The notes under the pieces are model-generated. The model was not told where the DNA came from. It worked only from the letters and a program-made list of their open reading frames with translations, and made no database searches. Source: Eustoma russellianum (lineage: Eukaryota; Streptophyta; Magnoliopsida; Gentianales; Gentianaceae). From it: a stretch of DNA of 64,000 bases. Shown piece after piece: positions 11,806 through 24,500 of this stretch. Every line of letters begins with the position of its first letter. The first letter of the stretch is position 1. The stretch covers positions 47,037,276 to 47,101,275 of the forward strand of contig AP025040.1 in assembly GCA_036186865.1 (NCBI GenBank), given 5' to 3'. Made by a program: the position numbers and the translations under genes.

Positions 11806-12486
11806 CTGAAATGATCAAGGTAATAACTGCATCTGAGATGCGTTCATACTATTACACCAATCCAAGGAGTAAGAATGGACAACCTTATGATATCACTATA
11901 ATGAAATACCAAACGTCTAGATTGAAGTCATGTAGCAAATGCAAAACTGTCAAACAACAGCCTTCAAAGCCTATTCTCACACAGAAAAAAGAATTATCTT
12001 CTTCAAAAGAAATCCAGAAAGCAATCTTGATACAAAAGCTGCCCTCTTAATGGCAATTTGTGATGCTGGAAAACCAACAGTGTCACCTATGTGCTTTAGC
12101 TTGCAAAAAGGAATTACACCGAGTTAAACCTACAAAAACTTACCGCAACCAATTAGATTTTATCTCTCAATATGTGCTACATTAAAATTGAGTTAAGAAC
12201 CATCAAGATCCATCATACCCAAAAGAAACATATCAAGAGAGCAAAAACCCCTAGAATCAAGAATATATCTAACTCTCTCCTAGGAATAAGTTTGATGACA
12301 AAAAATAACATCGCAGAAACACAGACATACACATACATATAGACACACACACCATATGTATGTCGATCTGTGTATAGAGATATATATATTGTATGAACAT
12401 ATATGGGTATATTTAAGTATGTGCATATATATAGGTATATGTGTGCATACATATGTGTGCGCGTGTGTGTGTGATTATATATTTAT

Positions 12487-12534
<48 letters not shown>

Positions 12535-15500
12535 GTATATATATATATGTATGTATATATAGACACACAAACACATATGCATGTATACATATCTTCTTTC
12601 AAGACAGAGGATTAATACTTGTTTTCCTTATATTTTGGTTACATATCAGTAGTGGGAGGCTCGAATTGGCAACCCATACGACAGATTCTTGCATAAGATA
12701 AGACACATAGAAAAGTAGATATTCGTTGCAAATGTGACGTACAATAAACACAAAGATGGCACTAGTAAGAAAATGTGCTTACCTCATTTCCTGCCCTAAC
12801 ATTTTTCACCATGATCATTTCTAGAACTGTTGGATCATCCCGGGTGGCTGAAGAATTTTCTGAGTCACTTCCAGAGGAAGACCCCACTTCTTCAATGTGG
12901 TTATGAAATGGTGACATATCACTACTTTTGTCCCCAGCTTCAGTAGTATCCTCTTCGTCATCATCTGCGCCATCATCAGATCCATCTTGAGATAGAAGTG
13001 TAAAGTGGACATCCTCCGCAGCTGTTTTGTGATTAAAGCTGCACATCACAAAAAGCAAAAGTCAAACATATTGCTTCAAGTTAAGATGACCAAAAAGCCA
13101 AGGTGGATGGATAGAGAGAGCAGAGAAAAAGAATGTCTTGACGACAGTTTTTTCTTTCTTTTCTTCCCTTAAGCAGCAGCAGATTTTTCCTTTCCTTTTC
13201 TTTCTTATTATTTATTTAAGTAGCAGTAGTATTAATTTTAGAAAATGGGACAGCAGCACTCAAAGACAAAGCTCCTGCTTCAATATCAAGATAAATCACC
13301 ATCTCATCTATCAGCTTAAATTATAGAGAGAAGGGTATGTGTACACCTAAAAATAAATTAATTTTATGAAAAAAGAGAGAAGGGGAAAGAGGGAGGGGAG
13401 CAGACAACTAACAAGCAAACGCAATTACAATAGAGGAATAAGTCAGCAAGCAAAGATGATTGTAGAGAACTATTCTAGAAAATGATAGCATACTTTGCAG
13501 GACAAACAATGGAAAAGAGGACATAGATACAAAGTGGAGGAAAAGACATCAAAAGAACCTAAAGTGGACAGAAGCCCGGATAGAGCTCATAGTAAATAAA
13601 AATAAAGAAATACAAGAAGGAGAAGAAGATATGCAACAGAAACCGTCCAAAAGAGGATAGAGATGCAAGGAGAGTGAATTCAAACAAAACCAAAGTATGC
13701 ACTAAGCAGAAGTCATGACAAATAAAACTCTACATGTTCCTTTAAACACTCCCAGTGCCCCTTAAAAGAACTGAATCTCATACAGAGATGCAAAATTGGA
13801 CGAAGTCCTGCGCTCGGCTATTTGGACAAAGTCCCGGGAGAATCGGATGCTACGCCAGATGCAAGATATAGAAGAAAGCATTTCTTTTATATCATCTTTA
13901 TAGGTGGCAATTTGCACTAAAGGATGGATTTCAGTGGAATTTATGCTCATCAAATTTATTCGCCCAATTTCAAGCCTTGTATCATTATTGATTATTTTGT
14001 TTAAGGAAAATGACTCACTAAATTAGTTGCGCTTCTTATATTTGTATAGCAGCATTTGATCGACACAACTTGACGTAATTTTCATTATGAGTCATCAAGA
14101 AACAATCTCTGTGAATTTCTAATACATGGGTATGGTTGCGTACATCCGACCTTGCTATACCCCGTCATAGGCAGGAGCCTCTGAGACTGTGGGGTAATGT
14201 TGTTGTTGTTTAAGGAAAATTTTGACAAAAAAGTTTTGCTTTTTACAAATGATAATTTATTTGCTTCCGAACCGTTATGAACACAGGGAAGTTCAAACCA
14301 ATCAAGTGTCTCATTGCCTCTAGAGTTTGATACCGGCCGATGGAAGAGCAATTATGACCAGAAAGAAAATTTTGAACCAAGCCTTTTGTATCATACGTGA
14401 TATGTTTTTGCTGATATCCTATCCATTTTACTGGTCCCTACTTGCTGCCATCCTTCCCTTCGCTTGCATTCCACCTCCTAACGAGAGAAACCACTCAGAC
14501 CTTGCAAATTTGACATATGCAGAGGGATGATTCTGAGAAAATACTCGGCACAAGAAAATTTTTCCTTCATGTTAGAACAAATTAAATTTACATGCAGCAC
14601 TATAAAGAAAACTTTTTTTTATCTGCAAGTAATATATAAGTTCAGTGATATAATCAATTTTTATACATATTATTTATACACTCTACCATTTATATAGAGC
14701 AATATTTGGCTAAATCGACGCTAAAAAGTAACAATAACAATCAAATTGAATAATGGAAGTGTTCATGGAAAATATTAATTTTGTTAGCTAAATTAACTTT
14801 ATTTTCTGAGTTTAACTGAGTTATCAATTAAATGATGTTAAAGCTTATGTTATTTAGCTAAATGTAATATTTATTTATTTTTAGTTGGACACTACACATT
14901 TCTTTTAATATTGCAGGAAAAAAGAAAAGGTGAAACTTGCCAGCAGGCGCAGATCTCGAAGCAAAAGCAGATAAACTTCATCTGTTGGGATCAAATTGTA
15001 TCAGATCTGTTTGTTGAGATGTGGCTGCAGTTGAGAAAAAGAGGGAACGTTCTGTGCATTTTAGCTATAAATATAGCTAAGGAAGACAATTGATAGCAGC
15101 CCTCAGCGCCTGAGGCAATTTTTTCTAAGGCTTTGCACGTTTCCCGAGGCCACACCCTCCCTCTCTGCCATTCATCAGAGTCAAAAGAAAAGGAGTGGAA
15201 AAAGGCCCAGCTGGCGGCCAGTGCAAGAAAGAGAAGAAACAGCAGCTTTCTGTAGTCAGTATCATCTCTCCAAGTCAGCTGCTTTCAGCAGGTGGAATCA
15301 GACGCGCGTCAGAGGCAGTCCCGTGTAAGGCGCGGTCTCCGAGGGCCATCGCGTCAGGCGTCACCCTGCAGCCAGCAGTGCGATTTCCGAGGCGGTTTTT
15401 GAGTGCAGTTTTATACACGGTTTCTTTTTCTGCTACTATTTTATGCAATTATACATGGATTTGATGGATAGTATGGATTTAATTTGTGGCTAGATTTCTA

Positions 15501-18500
15501 TTTTCTTGACTAGTTTTTGTGACAGTTGAATTGTTTTGGTGTTTTAATGCATTAGTTTTCCCTCTTTGATTTATTTAATTTATTAGTTATTATCTCAATC
15601 GTTAATTGTTGTTGATGTGTTTATTGCGTCAATAGATTAGCTACCTATTGATAGAACATATAATTAATTTTGAAGGACCGGGAGGTGAAGATTTTAATTA
15701 CGACCGTGTCAACAACGAACCTGTAGTAAAACTGACTAGGGATAGATTCGGTTTCTACGGGTGGATAATTAGAAAATTCTAAGGAAATTAAATGCGACTC
15801 GATGGATTAAAATTTGCGTAGGGATACGGAGTTTGTCACACCGAGTTAGGTTTCTACGCCAAGGGATTGGGTAAAAATTAAAATAGGGAATTTCTTCCTT
15901 AGCGGTTTGGAATAGAAACTAGTTAATTATTTGGGGTTAAAGAGTGGATTACACTTTAGAAAACGATTCAACTGAAACATAAACTAGTCAAGGAAATCTT
16001 TAACCGGGAAAGTTAAGGTTTAGTAATTTAGTTAGCAGTTAGGTTTCGTTTTTATCAACTTTTATTGGAGGTTTAAATTAAGGCGAAGAATAATTTTGGT
16101 ACTTAAAATTAGTCCTCGTGGGATCGACAACCCTCTTGCCTGCTACTCTACAATTGTACCTAGTGCACTTGCTAGTTAGTGGTTAAGAAATTACACATCA
16201 AGTTTTTGGCGCCGTTGCCGGGGAACTAGATTTTGATATCATATAATTATTTATAGTCTTGAGATTAAGCCAAATATTTTATGTATATATAAATTTGAAA
16301 AAAAAAACACGAGTTCTGACGCCTTACGTTTTTTAATAAAACATAATTTTTTTGTTAATAGTTTATAACTTACTGTTTTTCGTTTAGTGTTTTTTTTTTT
16401 CCTCTTTTTATTTTCCGGTTTTTTTTAATCATTTGTTCTCTGTTTCTATTTATTTGCGTAACTGCTTTTTTATTTTCTTAATTTATTTTTATTTTGCTGT
16501 TTTGTTTTACTTTTATTATTTCGATTAATAGTTTATGACCCGTAGTTCTAGCGAGCCTTTACTATACGATCCTAATATTGAGGGTACTGCTAAACATAAT
16601 CGGAAAATAGTAAAGCAGGCAAAAATTAACTCACAAAGAGTTAATATCCAAGAACAAGAAATACAAATTGAACCAATTGAAATGGCAGAAAACAATCAAG
16701 AAGCCCAAAGATGTCTTAGAGATTATGCAACCCCTAGGGTAGAAGGAGCAGCCCCAGCCATACGTAGACCCACTATAGCTGCAAATAATTTTGAAATTAA
16801 ACCAGCAGTAATACAAATGATTCAACAATCTGTACAATTCTATGGTTTATCGAGCGAAGATCCTAACGCCCATATTTCTAACTTCTTAGAAATATGTGAC
16901 ACCTTCAAACAAAATGGGGTAACTGATGATGCTATAAGATTAAGTCTCTTCCCTTTCACCCTAAAAGATAAAGCAAAAGCTTGGCTTAATTCTTTACCCT
17001 CTGGTTCTATAACTACTTGGGACCAATTGGCTTCAAGTTTCTTAACCAAATATTTTCCACCATCTAAAACCATGAAATTTAGAAATGATATAACAAATTT
17101 TGTTCAAGATAGTGGAGAATCATTATATGAAGCTTGGGAAAGATTTAAGGATTATTTAAGAAGGTGTCCACACCATGAAATACCAAAATGGATGCAAGTT
17201 CAAATATTTTATAATGGTATGGAAAATGGAACTAGGGCAATGGTAGATGCAGCAAGTGGGGGTAGTATAATGAGAAAGCTACCCGATGATGCTTGGGATC
17301 TATTTGAGGAGATGGCTGCAACTGGATGCCAATGGCCAAATGAGAGAGGTAACCCTAGAAAAGGTTCTGTACTTGAACTAGATACTAACTCTGCAATTCT
17401 AGCACAACTCTCTCTTATCTCAAAAAGTTTAGGAATTGGTGGCAAAATAACTTGTGAAAATTGTGGCGGTAATCATGTGTTAAATCAATGCCCACAAAAT
17501 CAAATGGCCAACATAAATGAAAATTTCTATCCGAATGAAGCAAATTTTGTAGGTCAAAGTCAAAGGTTTAACAATCCTTATCCTAATACCTACAATAATG
17601 CATGGGGGAATAATGCAAATTCTTGGACTAGACCTCAAAATCTAGGGCATCCTTCTGGTTTTCCAAGCGCTCAAGAGAAAAAGATAAATGTTGAAGATAT
17701 CTTGGCAAAATTTATATCAAGCTCTGAAGCAAGATTTCAAAATCAAGAAGCCTTAATAAAGAGTCAAGAATCGTCAATTAAAAATTTGGAAAACCAAGTC
17801 GGTCAAATGGCGAATTTATTGGCAAATAGAATTCAAGGAAATCTGCCAAGTAACACTGAGACAAATCCTAAAGAAATAAATGTTATAACTCTGACGAGTG
17901 GAAATGAAGCGAACTCTTTGAATGAAAATGGTGATGTGAAGACAAAAGAAAATAACAGCAAACGGTCAATTGTTCTTGGTATTAAAGCTGATGAGAATGA
18001 AGAAAAAATAGAAGCTAAAACATTAAAAGACGACGATATCTGTCAATGCAACAATCTGAAAAGGCCAATTGAGAAAGATGAAACGAGAATTCCACAAAAA
18101 TTATCTGCGAAACTTAATGAAAATGAACTTGATGAGGAATTTGGAAAATTCATTGAAAAGTTCGAGAAATTAAACGCTGATACACCTTTCGAAGAAGTTT
18201 TAGAGAAAATGCCGAGTTATAAGAATTTTTGTAAAGAAATACTAGCAAACCAAGTGGAAAAACAAGGTCTTGAAAAAGGTAACCACATAAATGAAAATAT
18301 TCAAGATAAATTACCTCCAAAGCAAGAAGATCCTGGATGTTTTTATATTCCTTGTTCAATTGGTAATTTTAATTTTGATGATGCCTTATGTGATCTTGGT
18401 GCTAGTGTTAATGTTATGCCTTACTCGGTATTTGAAAAATTAAAATTGAGCGACTTAAAACCAACCAATTTCTCAGTACGTTTTCCTGATGGATCGACCA

Positions 18501-21500
18501 GATGTCTAAGAGGAATGGTTGAAGATGTTTTGGTTCGAATTGATAAATTCATTTTTCCTGCTGATTTTGTTGTGTTAGATATGGTTAATGATTCTAATTC
18601 AAAGATTCTTTTTGGAAGACCATTTTTAGCCACAACTAGAAGTGTTTTTGATGTTCCAAATGGAGACATAATCCTAAGGGTAGGCAATGAACAAGTGAAG
18701 TTACATGTCCTGAAAGATTTAAAACACCCTAGGAAGGATGATGATTACTGTTCTGTTAATACTATTTTTAAAGTCTCTTTTGAAGAAAGCACTCCTAGTA
18801 ACGATAAATTTAGAGGCAGAGAAAATGAAATCATTTTTGAAAATAAGTTACAAGAGGGTCAAAAAGTTTTGTTAGACAAATCAATATCCTGCACTGTAAA
18901 GAAAATATGTCCCTCTGGAGACGTTGAGTTGGAATTCGAGAAGGTTAAGAAAATCAGAGTGAATAGTAGTCGTCTGAAAAGATTGAATACGGAAGCTTCT
19001 CGATTATCAGATAAGAAGATAATTCGCTTGTATGATCCACCATGAAAAGAAACTTCGGGAAGTCTAGCTGTAGACTATAAATTCAGAACTACTTTGTTGC
19101 CTTATTATTTTTATTGTTTTTGACATGTTGTTGTGTTAGTGTCAAAAGTTTGCAAGTTTTTTTTCATTGAAATACATTCAGAGGCTGTTGAGCAATGGAT
19201 GTTTCAATTTTTTCTTGCAAGCTTTAGTCATGGTTATTGTTTTAGAGTCGTATTTTTTCCGTGTTATGCGTCTTTGTTTTGGTTCTGTTTTGTAGGAATA
19301 AAGATTGCGAGACTGTTGGCAAGGAAGGTGGCCCAAGATGGTTTGCATATGGCGCATATGTGGCTCAAAGATGTCGTTGCATCAAATCAGCTAAGTTTCT
19401 TGCCCCTATGTTTTTTATTCTTTCATTTTCTTAACATTGAGGATAATGTTAGTGTCTAAGTGGAGGGTGAGGGCGTAGACTTATGGATGCTTGTTTTTTA
19501 GAGATGATTTTTTTGATGTGTCTGAAAGGAAAAAAATGCTTAAATCTACGTTATTTTTAAAATTTTTGATCTTCTATGAATATGTGGATGTGAATTATTT
19601 TGCATATGTAGTTACATAATACATGAGAAATACCTTTAGAATGATGGATTGATTCAATGTTGAATATATTTTATTCCATGTTAATTGAGACATTTTGCGC
19701 ACGTATAGCCATGATCTTGTGATTTGTGGATGGTAGTGAAGAATTATGCTTATTCATGTATCTTTTGGCATTCTAGAACTTATTTTATTACTCCTCGAGG
19801 CGAAATTATTAGATGATTTTAAGTTGACTTAGAGATGACAGTCATAGGCGTTCTTTGGACCGTTTGAGCCTTTTTAGCCATCCCTATGATCATTTTATCA
19901 CTAGTATCCTTTTTGAGCCTGATTATTAAGAATGGTGAGACCCCATTCGATTTTCTTTGTTGTTAAACCTCATTAACTTCCCATTTTAGCCTACTTGATA
20001 AAAATTTATATCCTTATATGTCCCTATTTAAGAGAATTTATATGGCATTATCATTACGTTTGGGATAAAGATAGTGGGTTACGATGATGAGATGAGGTTG
20101 AAAGGGTGCACAAATATATCGTTACAAGGGGATGGTGATGAAAAAGAAAAAAAAAAGTTCAAAGAATGGAAAAAAGGAAAAAACGGCCAAAGAAAAGAAA
20201 GAANNNNNNNNNNTGAGGGCGTAGACTTATGGATGCTTGTTTTTTAGAGATGATTTTTTTGATGTGTCTGAAAGGAAAAAAATGCTTAAATCTACGTTAT
20301 TTTTAAAATTTTTGATCTTCTATGAATATGTGGATGTGAATTATTTTGCATATGTAGTTACATAATACATGAGAAATACCTTTAGAATGATGGATTGATT
20401 CAATGTTGAATATATTTTATTCCATGTTAATTGAGACATTTTGCGCACGTATAGCCATGATCTTGTGATTTGTGGATGGTAGTGAAGAATTATGCTTATT
20501 CATGTATCTTTTGGCATTCTAGAACTTATTTTATTACTCCTCGAGGCGAAATTATTAGATGATTTTAAGTTGACTTAGAGATGACAGTCATAGGCGTTCT
20601 TTGGACCGTTTGAGCCTTTTTAGCCATCCCTATGATCATTTTATCACTAGTATCCTTTTTGAGCCTGATTATTAAGAATGGTGAGACCCCATTCGATTTT
20701 CTTTGTTGTTAAACCTCATTAACTTCCCATTTTAGCCTACTTGATAAAAATTTATATCCTTATATGTCCCTATTTAAGAGAATTTATATGGCATTATCAT
20801 TACGTTTGGGATAAAGATAGTGGGTTACGATGATGAGATGAGGTTGAAAGGGTGCACAAATATATCGTTACAAGGGGATGGTGATGAAAAAGAAAAAAAA
20901 AAGTTCAAAGAATGGAAAAAAGGAAAAAAAACGGCCAAAGAAAAGAAAGAAAAGAAAAAAACAATTACATGGCCGATGATATAAAAAGCTTGAAATTGAT
21001 TTTTGTTATTGGTTCTCAAAAGATGGAGAGGATTTTTGAATTGTAAAAAGAGTCTGTTTCATGTGCATGCCATTTTGTTGCGAGCTCTCTTAGATTTTTC
21101 TTTGAATCCCTTATCCTTCGTGAAACCAAGTCCCTAGCCTATCATTACCAGCTTAAAAGTCCTACTTGATCTTCGTTGACTTGAATCATCTACATTAGTG
21201 GAGAGCAAGTAAGAAAAGTAAGCCTATGGGATGGTCACGAGTCATAATTTGCATAATTTCAACTGATTGTCTACAAAAAGCTTGAGATTGGCTATTTACA
21301 CACACACCTCGATTACATGGGATACGTGTAGTTGATGTTTGAATTATAAAGTTATTCTATTGGTCATTTCGATTGTACTTTGTGACTATATATGTGAAAT
21401 CATCGCTGATGCATATTCTTTAGAAGAAAGATTAAGCATATTTTCTTTAAAGTTACTTTATTTGCTCGAGGACGATCAAAGGCTAAGTGGAGGGTAGTTG

Positions 21501-24500
21501 ATATAATCAATTTTTATACATATTATTTATACACTCTACCATTTATATAGAGCAATATTTGGCTAAATCGACGCTAAAAAGTAACAATAACAATCAAATT
21601 GAATAATGGAAGTGTTCATGGAAAATATTAATTTTGTTAGCTAAATTAACTTTATTTTCTGAGTTTAACTGAGTTATCAATTAAATGATGTTAAAGCTTA
21701 TGTTATTTAGCTAAATGTAATATTTATTTATTTTTAGTTGGACACTACACATTTCTTTTAATATTGCAGGAAAAAAGAAAAGGTGAAACTTGCCAGCAGG
21801 CGCAGATCTCGAAGCAAAAGCAGATAAACTTCATCTGTTGGGATCAAATTGTATCAGATCTGTTTGTTGAGATGTGGCTGCAGTTGAGAAAAAGAGGGAA
21901 CGTTCTGTGCATTTTAGCTATAAATATAGCTAAGGAAGACAATTGATAGCAGCCCTCAGCGCCTGAGGCAATTTTTTCTAAGGCTTTGCACGTTTCCCGA
22001 GGCCACACCCTCCCTCTCTGCCATTCATCAGAGTCAAAAGAAAAGGAGTGGAAAAAGGCCCAGCTGGCGGCCAGTGCAAGAAAGAGAAGAAACAGCAGCT
22101 TTCTGTAGTCAGTATCATCTCTCCAAGTCAGCTGCTTTCAGCAGGTGGAATCAGACGCGCGTCAGAGGCAGTCCCGTGTAAGGCGCGGTCTCCGAGGGCC
22201 ATCGCGTCAGGCGTCACCCTGCAGCCAGCAGTGCGATTTCCGAGGCGGTTTTTGAGTGCAGTTTTATACACGGTTTCTTTTTCTGCTACTATTTTATGCA
22301 ATTATACATGGATTTGATGGATAGTATGGATTTAATTTGTGGCTAGATTTCTATTTTCTTGACTAGTTTTTGTGACAGTTGAATTGTTTTGGTGTTTTAA
22401 TGCATTAGTTTTCCCTCTTTGATTTATTTAATTTATTAGTTATTATCCCAATCGTTAATTGTTGTTGATGTGTTTATTGCGTCAATAGATTAGCTACCTA
22501 TTGATAGAACATATAATTAATTTTGAAGGACCGGGAGGTGAAGATTTTAATTACGACCGTGTCAACAACGAACCTGTAGTAAAACTGACTAGGGATAGAT
22601 TCGGTTTCTACGGGTGGATAATTAGAAAATTCTAAGGAAATTAAATGCGACTCGATGGATTAAAATTTGCGTAGGGATACGGAGTTTGTCACACCGAGTT
22701 AGGTTTCTACGCCAAGGGATTGGGTAAAAATTAAAATAGGGAATTTCTTCCTTAGCGGTTTGGAATAGAAACTAGTTAATTATTTGGGGTTAAAGAGTGG
22801 ATTACACTTTAGAAAACGATTCAACTGAAACATAAACTAGTCAAGGAAATCTTTAACCGGGAAAGTTAAGGTTTAGTAATTTAGTTAGCAGTTAGGTTTC
22901 GTTTTTATCAACTTTTATTGGAGGTTTAAATTAAGGCGAAGAATAATTTTGGTACTTAAAATTAGTCCTCGTGGGATCGACAACCCTCTTGCCTGCTACT
23001 CTACAATTGTACCTAGTGCACTTGCTAGTTAGTGGTTAAGAAATTACACATCATTCAGTATGTGAAGAACACAATAAACTTTTATCCTTTGGAACATTAG
23101 CACTATGAGAAAGAGCACAGTTTCTTGAACATGTTTCTGTGATCATGATATGAAACATAAAAAATTAGAAGGAGAAACGTACAGGTCAGCCAAGGGTACC
23201 ATCCCAGATCCATAGTTATCATCTATCTCAAATGAACGAGACGCAATAAGAGTTTTTGCGGCAAAGTAATGTTCAACGCCAAAAAATTTTGGGTTAAGCG
23301 TAGAAGGAGCAGCTTCCAAAAGTGGCTGAATTGACTCTTTCCAGTCTGCATACACAAGTCGCTGGTCTTCCTTAACTATCTGCCTATAAAAAAAATCAGA
23401 GAGGATATAAAAGCTCCGGTTGACAAATCTCTGCGCACAAACAACCTAATGTTAATTCTCTTTTCCTTCTAAACAGTATGCCAGTGACATTTTTCTTAAG
23501 TTGCATTCAGCAATATTCTGCACATGATAACTTCTTCCTTCAAATAAACCAATGTTAAGGACTTAAATAAGATTTACAATGATCAAAGTGACAGTGATTG
23601 ATTAGTATTGTTCAGTCAATAATAATAACAATAATAATAGCAATAATAACAATGATGACGATGACAATAATAGCAACTTGAGTCATTGTACGCTGCACGG
23701 AGTTAAGGAGAGTAGAAACTAGGACAATAGCATTGGTTTGACAACCAAACAAACTGGCGTTGCAAGGGAATTAAAAGGAGTCCATTAGTACCTGAGGATT
23801 ATGATTATAGTTATTATTTAAGCTAAACTTGACATACAGTTCTGTGGTAGAAAAAATAAACGAAAACAGGGGATGAAAGCCATAGAAGCTACATAGCAAA
23901 CCGTTTATCAGCCTGACATACTCTCTGTATTAGTATAGCTTGCTCCAGACCAGCATGAAAAACATAACACACAACTGCAGTCATTCAACCTTTTCATGAT
24001 TCAGAGTACTCCACAAATAGCAGAAACTATTCATTATTTTCAAGAAGGCTTGAGCTTTAAATCCTGCTCAATTTCAATTTAGAAAGTCTCTTTATATTTC
24101 TGCAGGAAAAATATATCAGCAGCACCATAAGACGGACAAGAAGTTTGAATTTCTTCGCTGTCATCTACGATCTATATGCCGGAAATGATAGATTGAAGAT
24201 ATTCGAGACTGACTCACGTAGATTGCACAGTCGTTTTTCCATGAGAAAGTTGCTCCATTTACTCTTTTTTCATTAGCTTTAGAGTAGTCCCTTTTCATGA
24301 ACATAAGACCCAAGAAAAATACAATCAAAATCATATTGCATGTTATGCGTCAACCTAAGAATAAAGGTGCTTTTAATACATCAATATTTGGTTCCACTAT
24401 AAAAGTGAACCAATAAAGCATTTGCACAGGAACCTTTCAAGCCGACCACTATCTTACAGGAATATGAGGATAAATATATCACGGACTTGAACTTCAGTTT

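Larger units (their letters stand above)
14646..23053 (+). mobile_element. Athila-like non-autonomous LTR retrotransposon, copy 2, in SET intron 3
   Basis: Complete plus-strand element. Its two LTRs, 1555 bp each (14646-16200 and 21499-23053), differ by eye at one base (T15595 against C22448). Both start TGATATAATC and end TTACACATCA. Flanking duplications are TTCAG at 14641-14645 and 23054-23058. The primer site is at 16207-16224, Gag-protease ORF at 16535-19045, and the purine tract CTAAGTGGAGGGTAG precedes the 3' LTR. No reverse transcriptase or integrase core is present. It lies antisense to the SET gene. The internal length is overstated by about 745 bp because of the gap at 20204-20213. 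Confidence 0.92.

Noticed and set aside
12213..12701. Several open frames rich in Tyr, Ile and His
   Set aside because: They are translations of the CA/TA microsatellite in SET intron 4.
14911..15464. 60- and 89-codon open frames, identical at 21764-22317
   Set aside because: Again LTR duplicates; they cover the TATA and transcript-start region and look non-coding.
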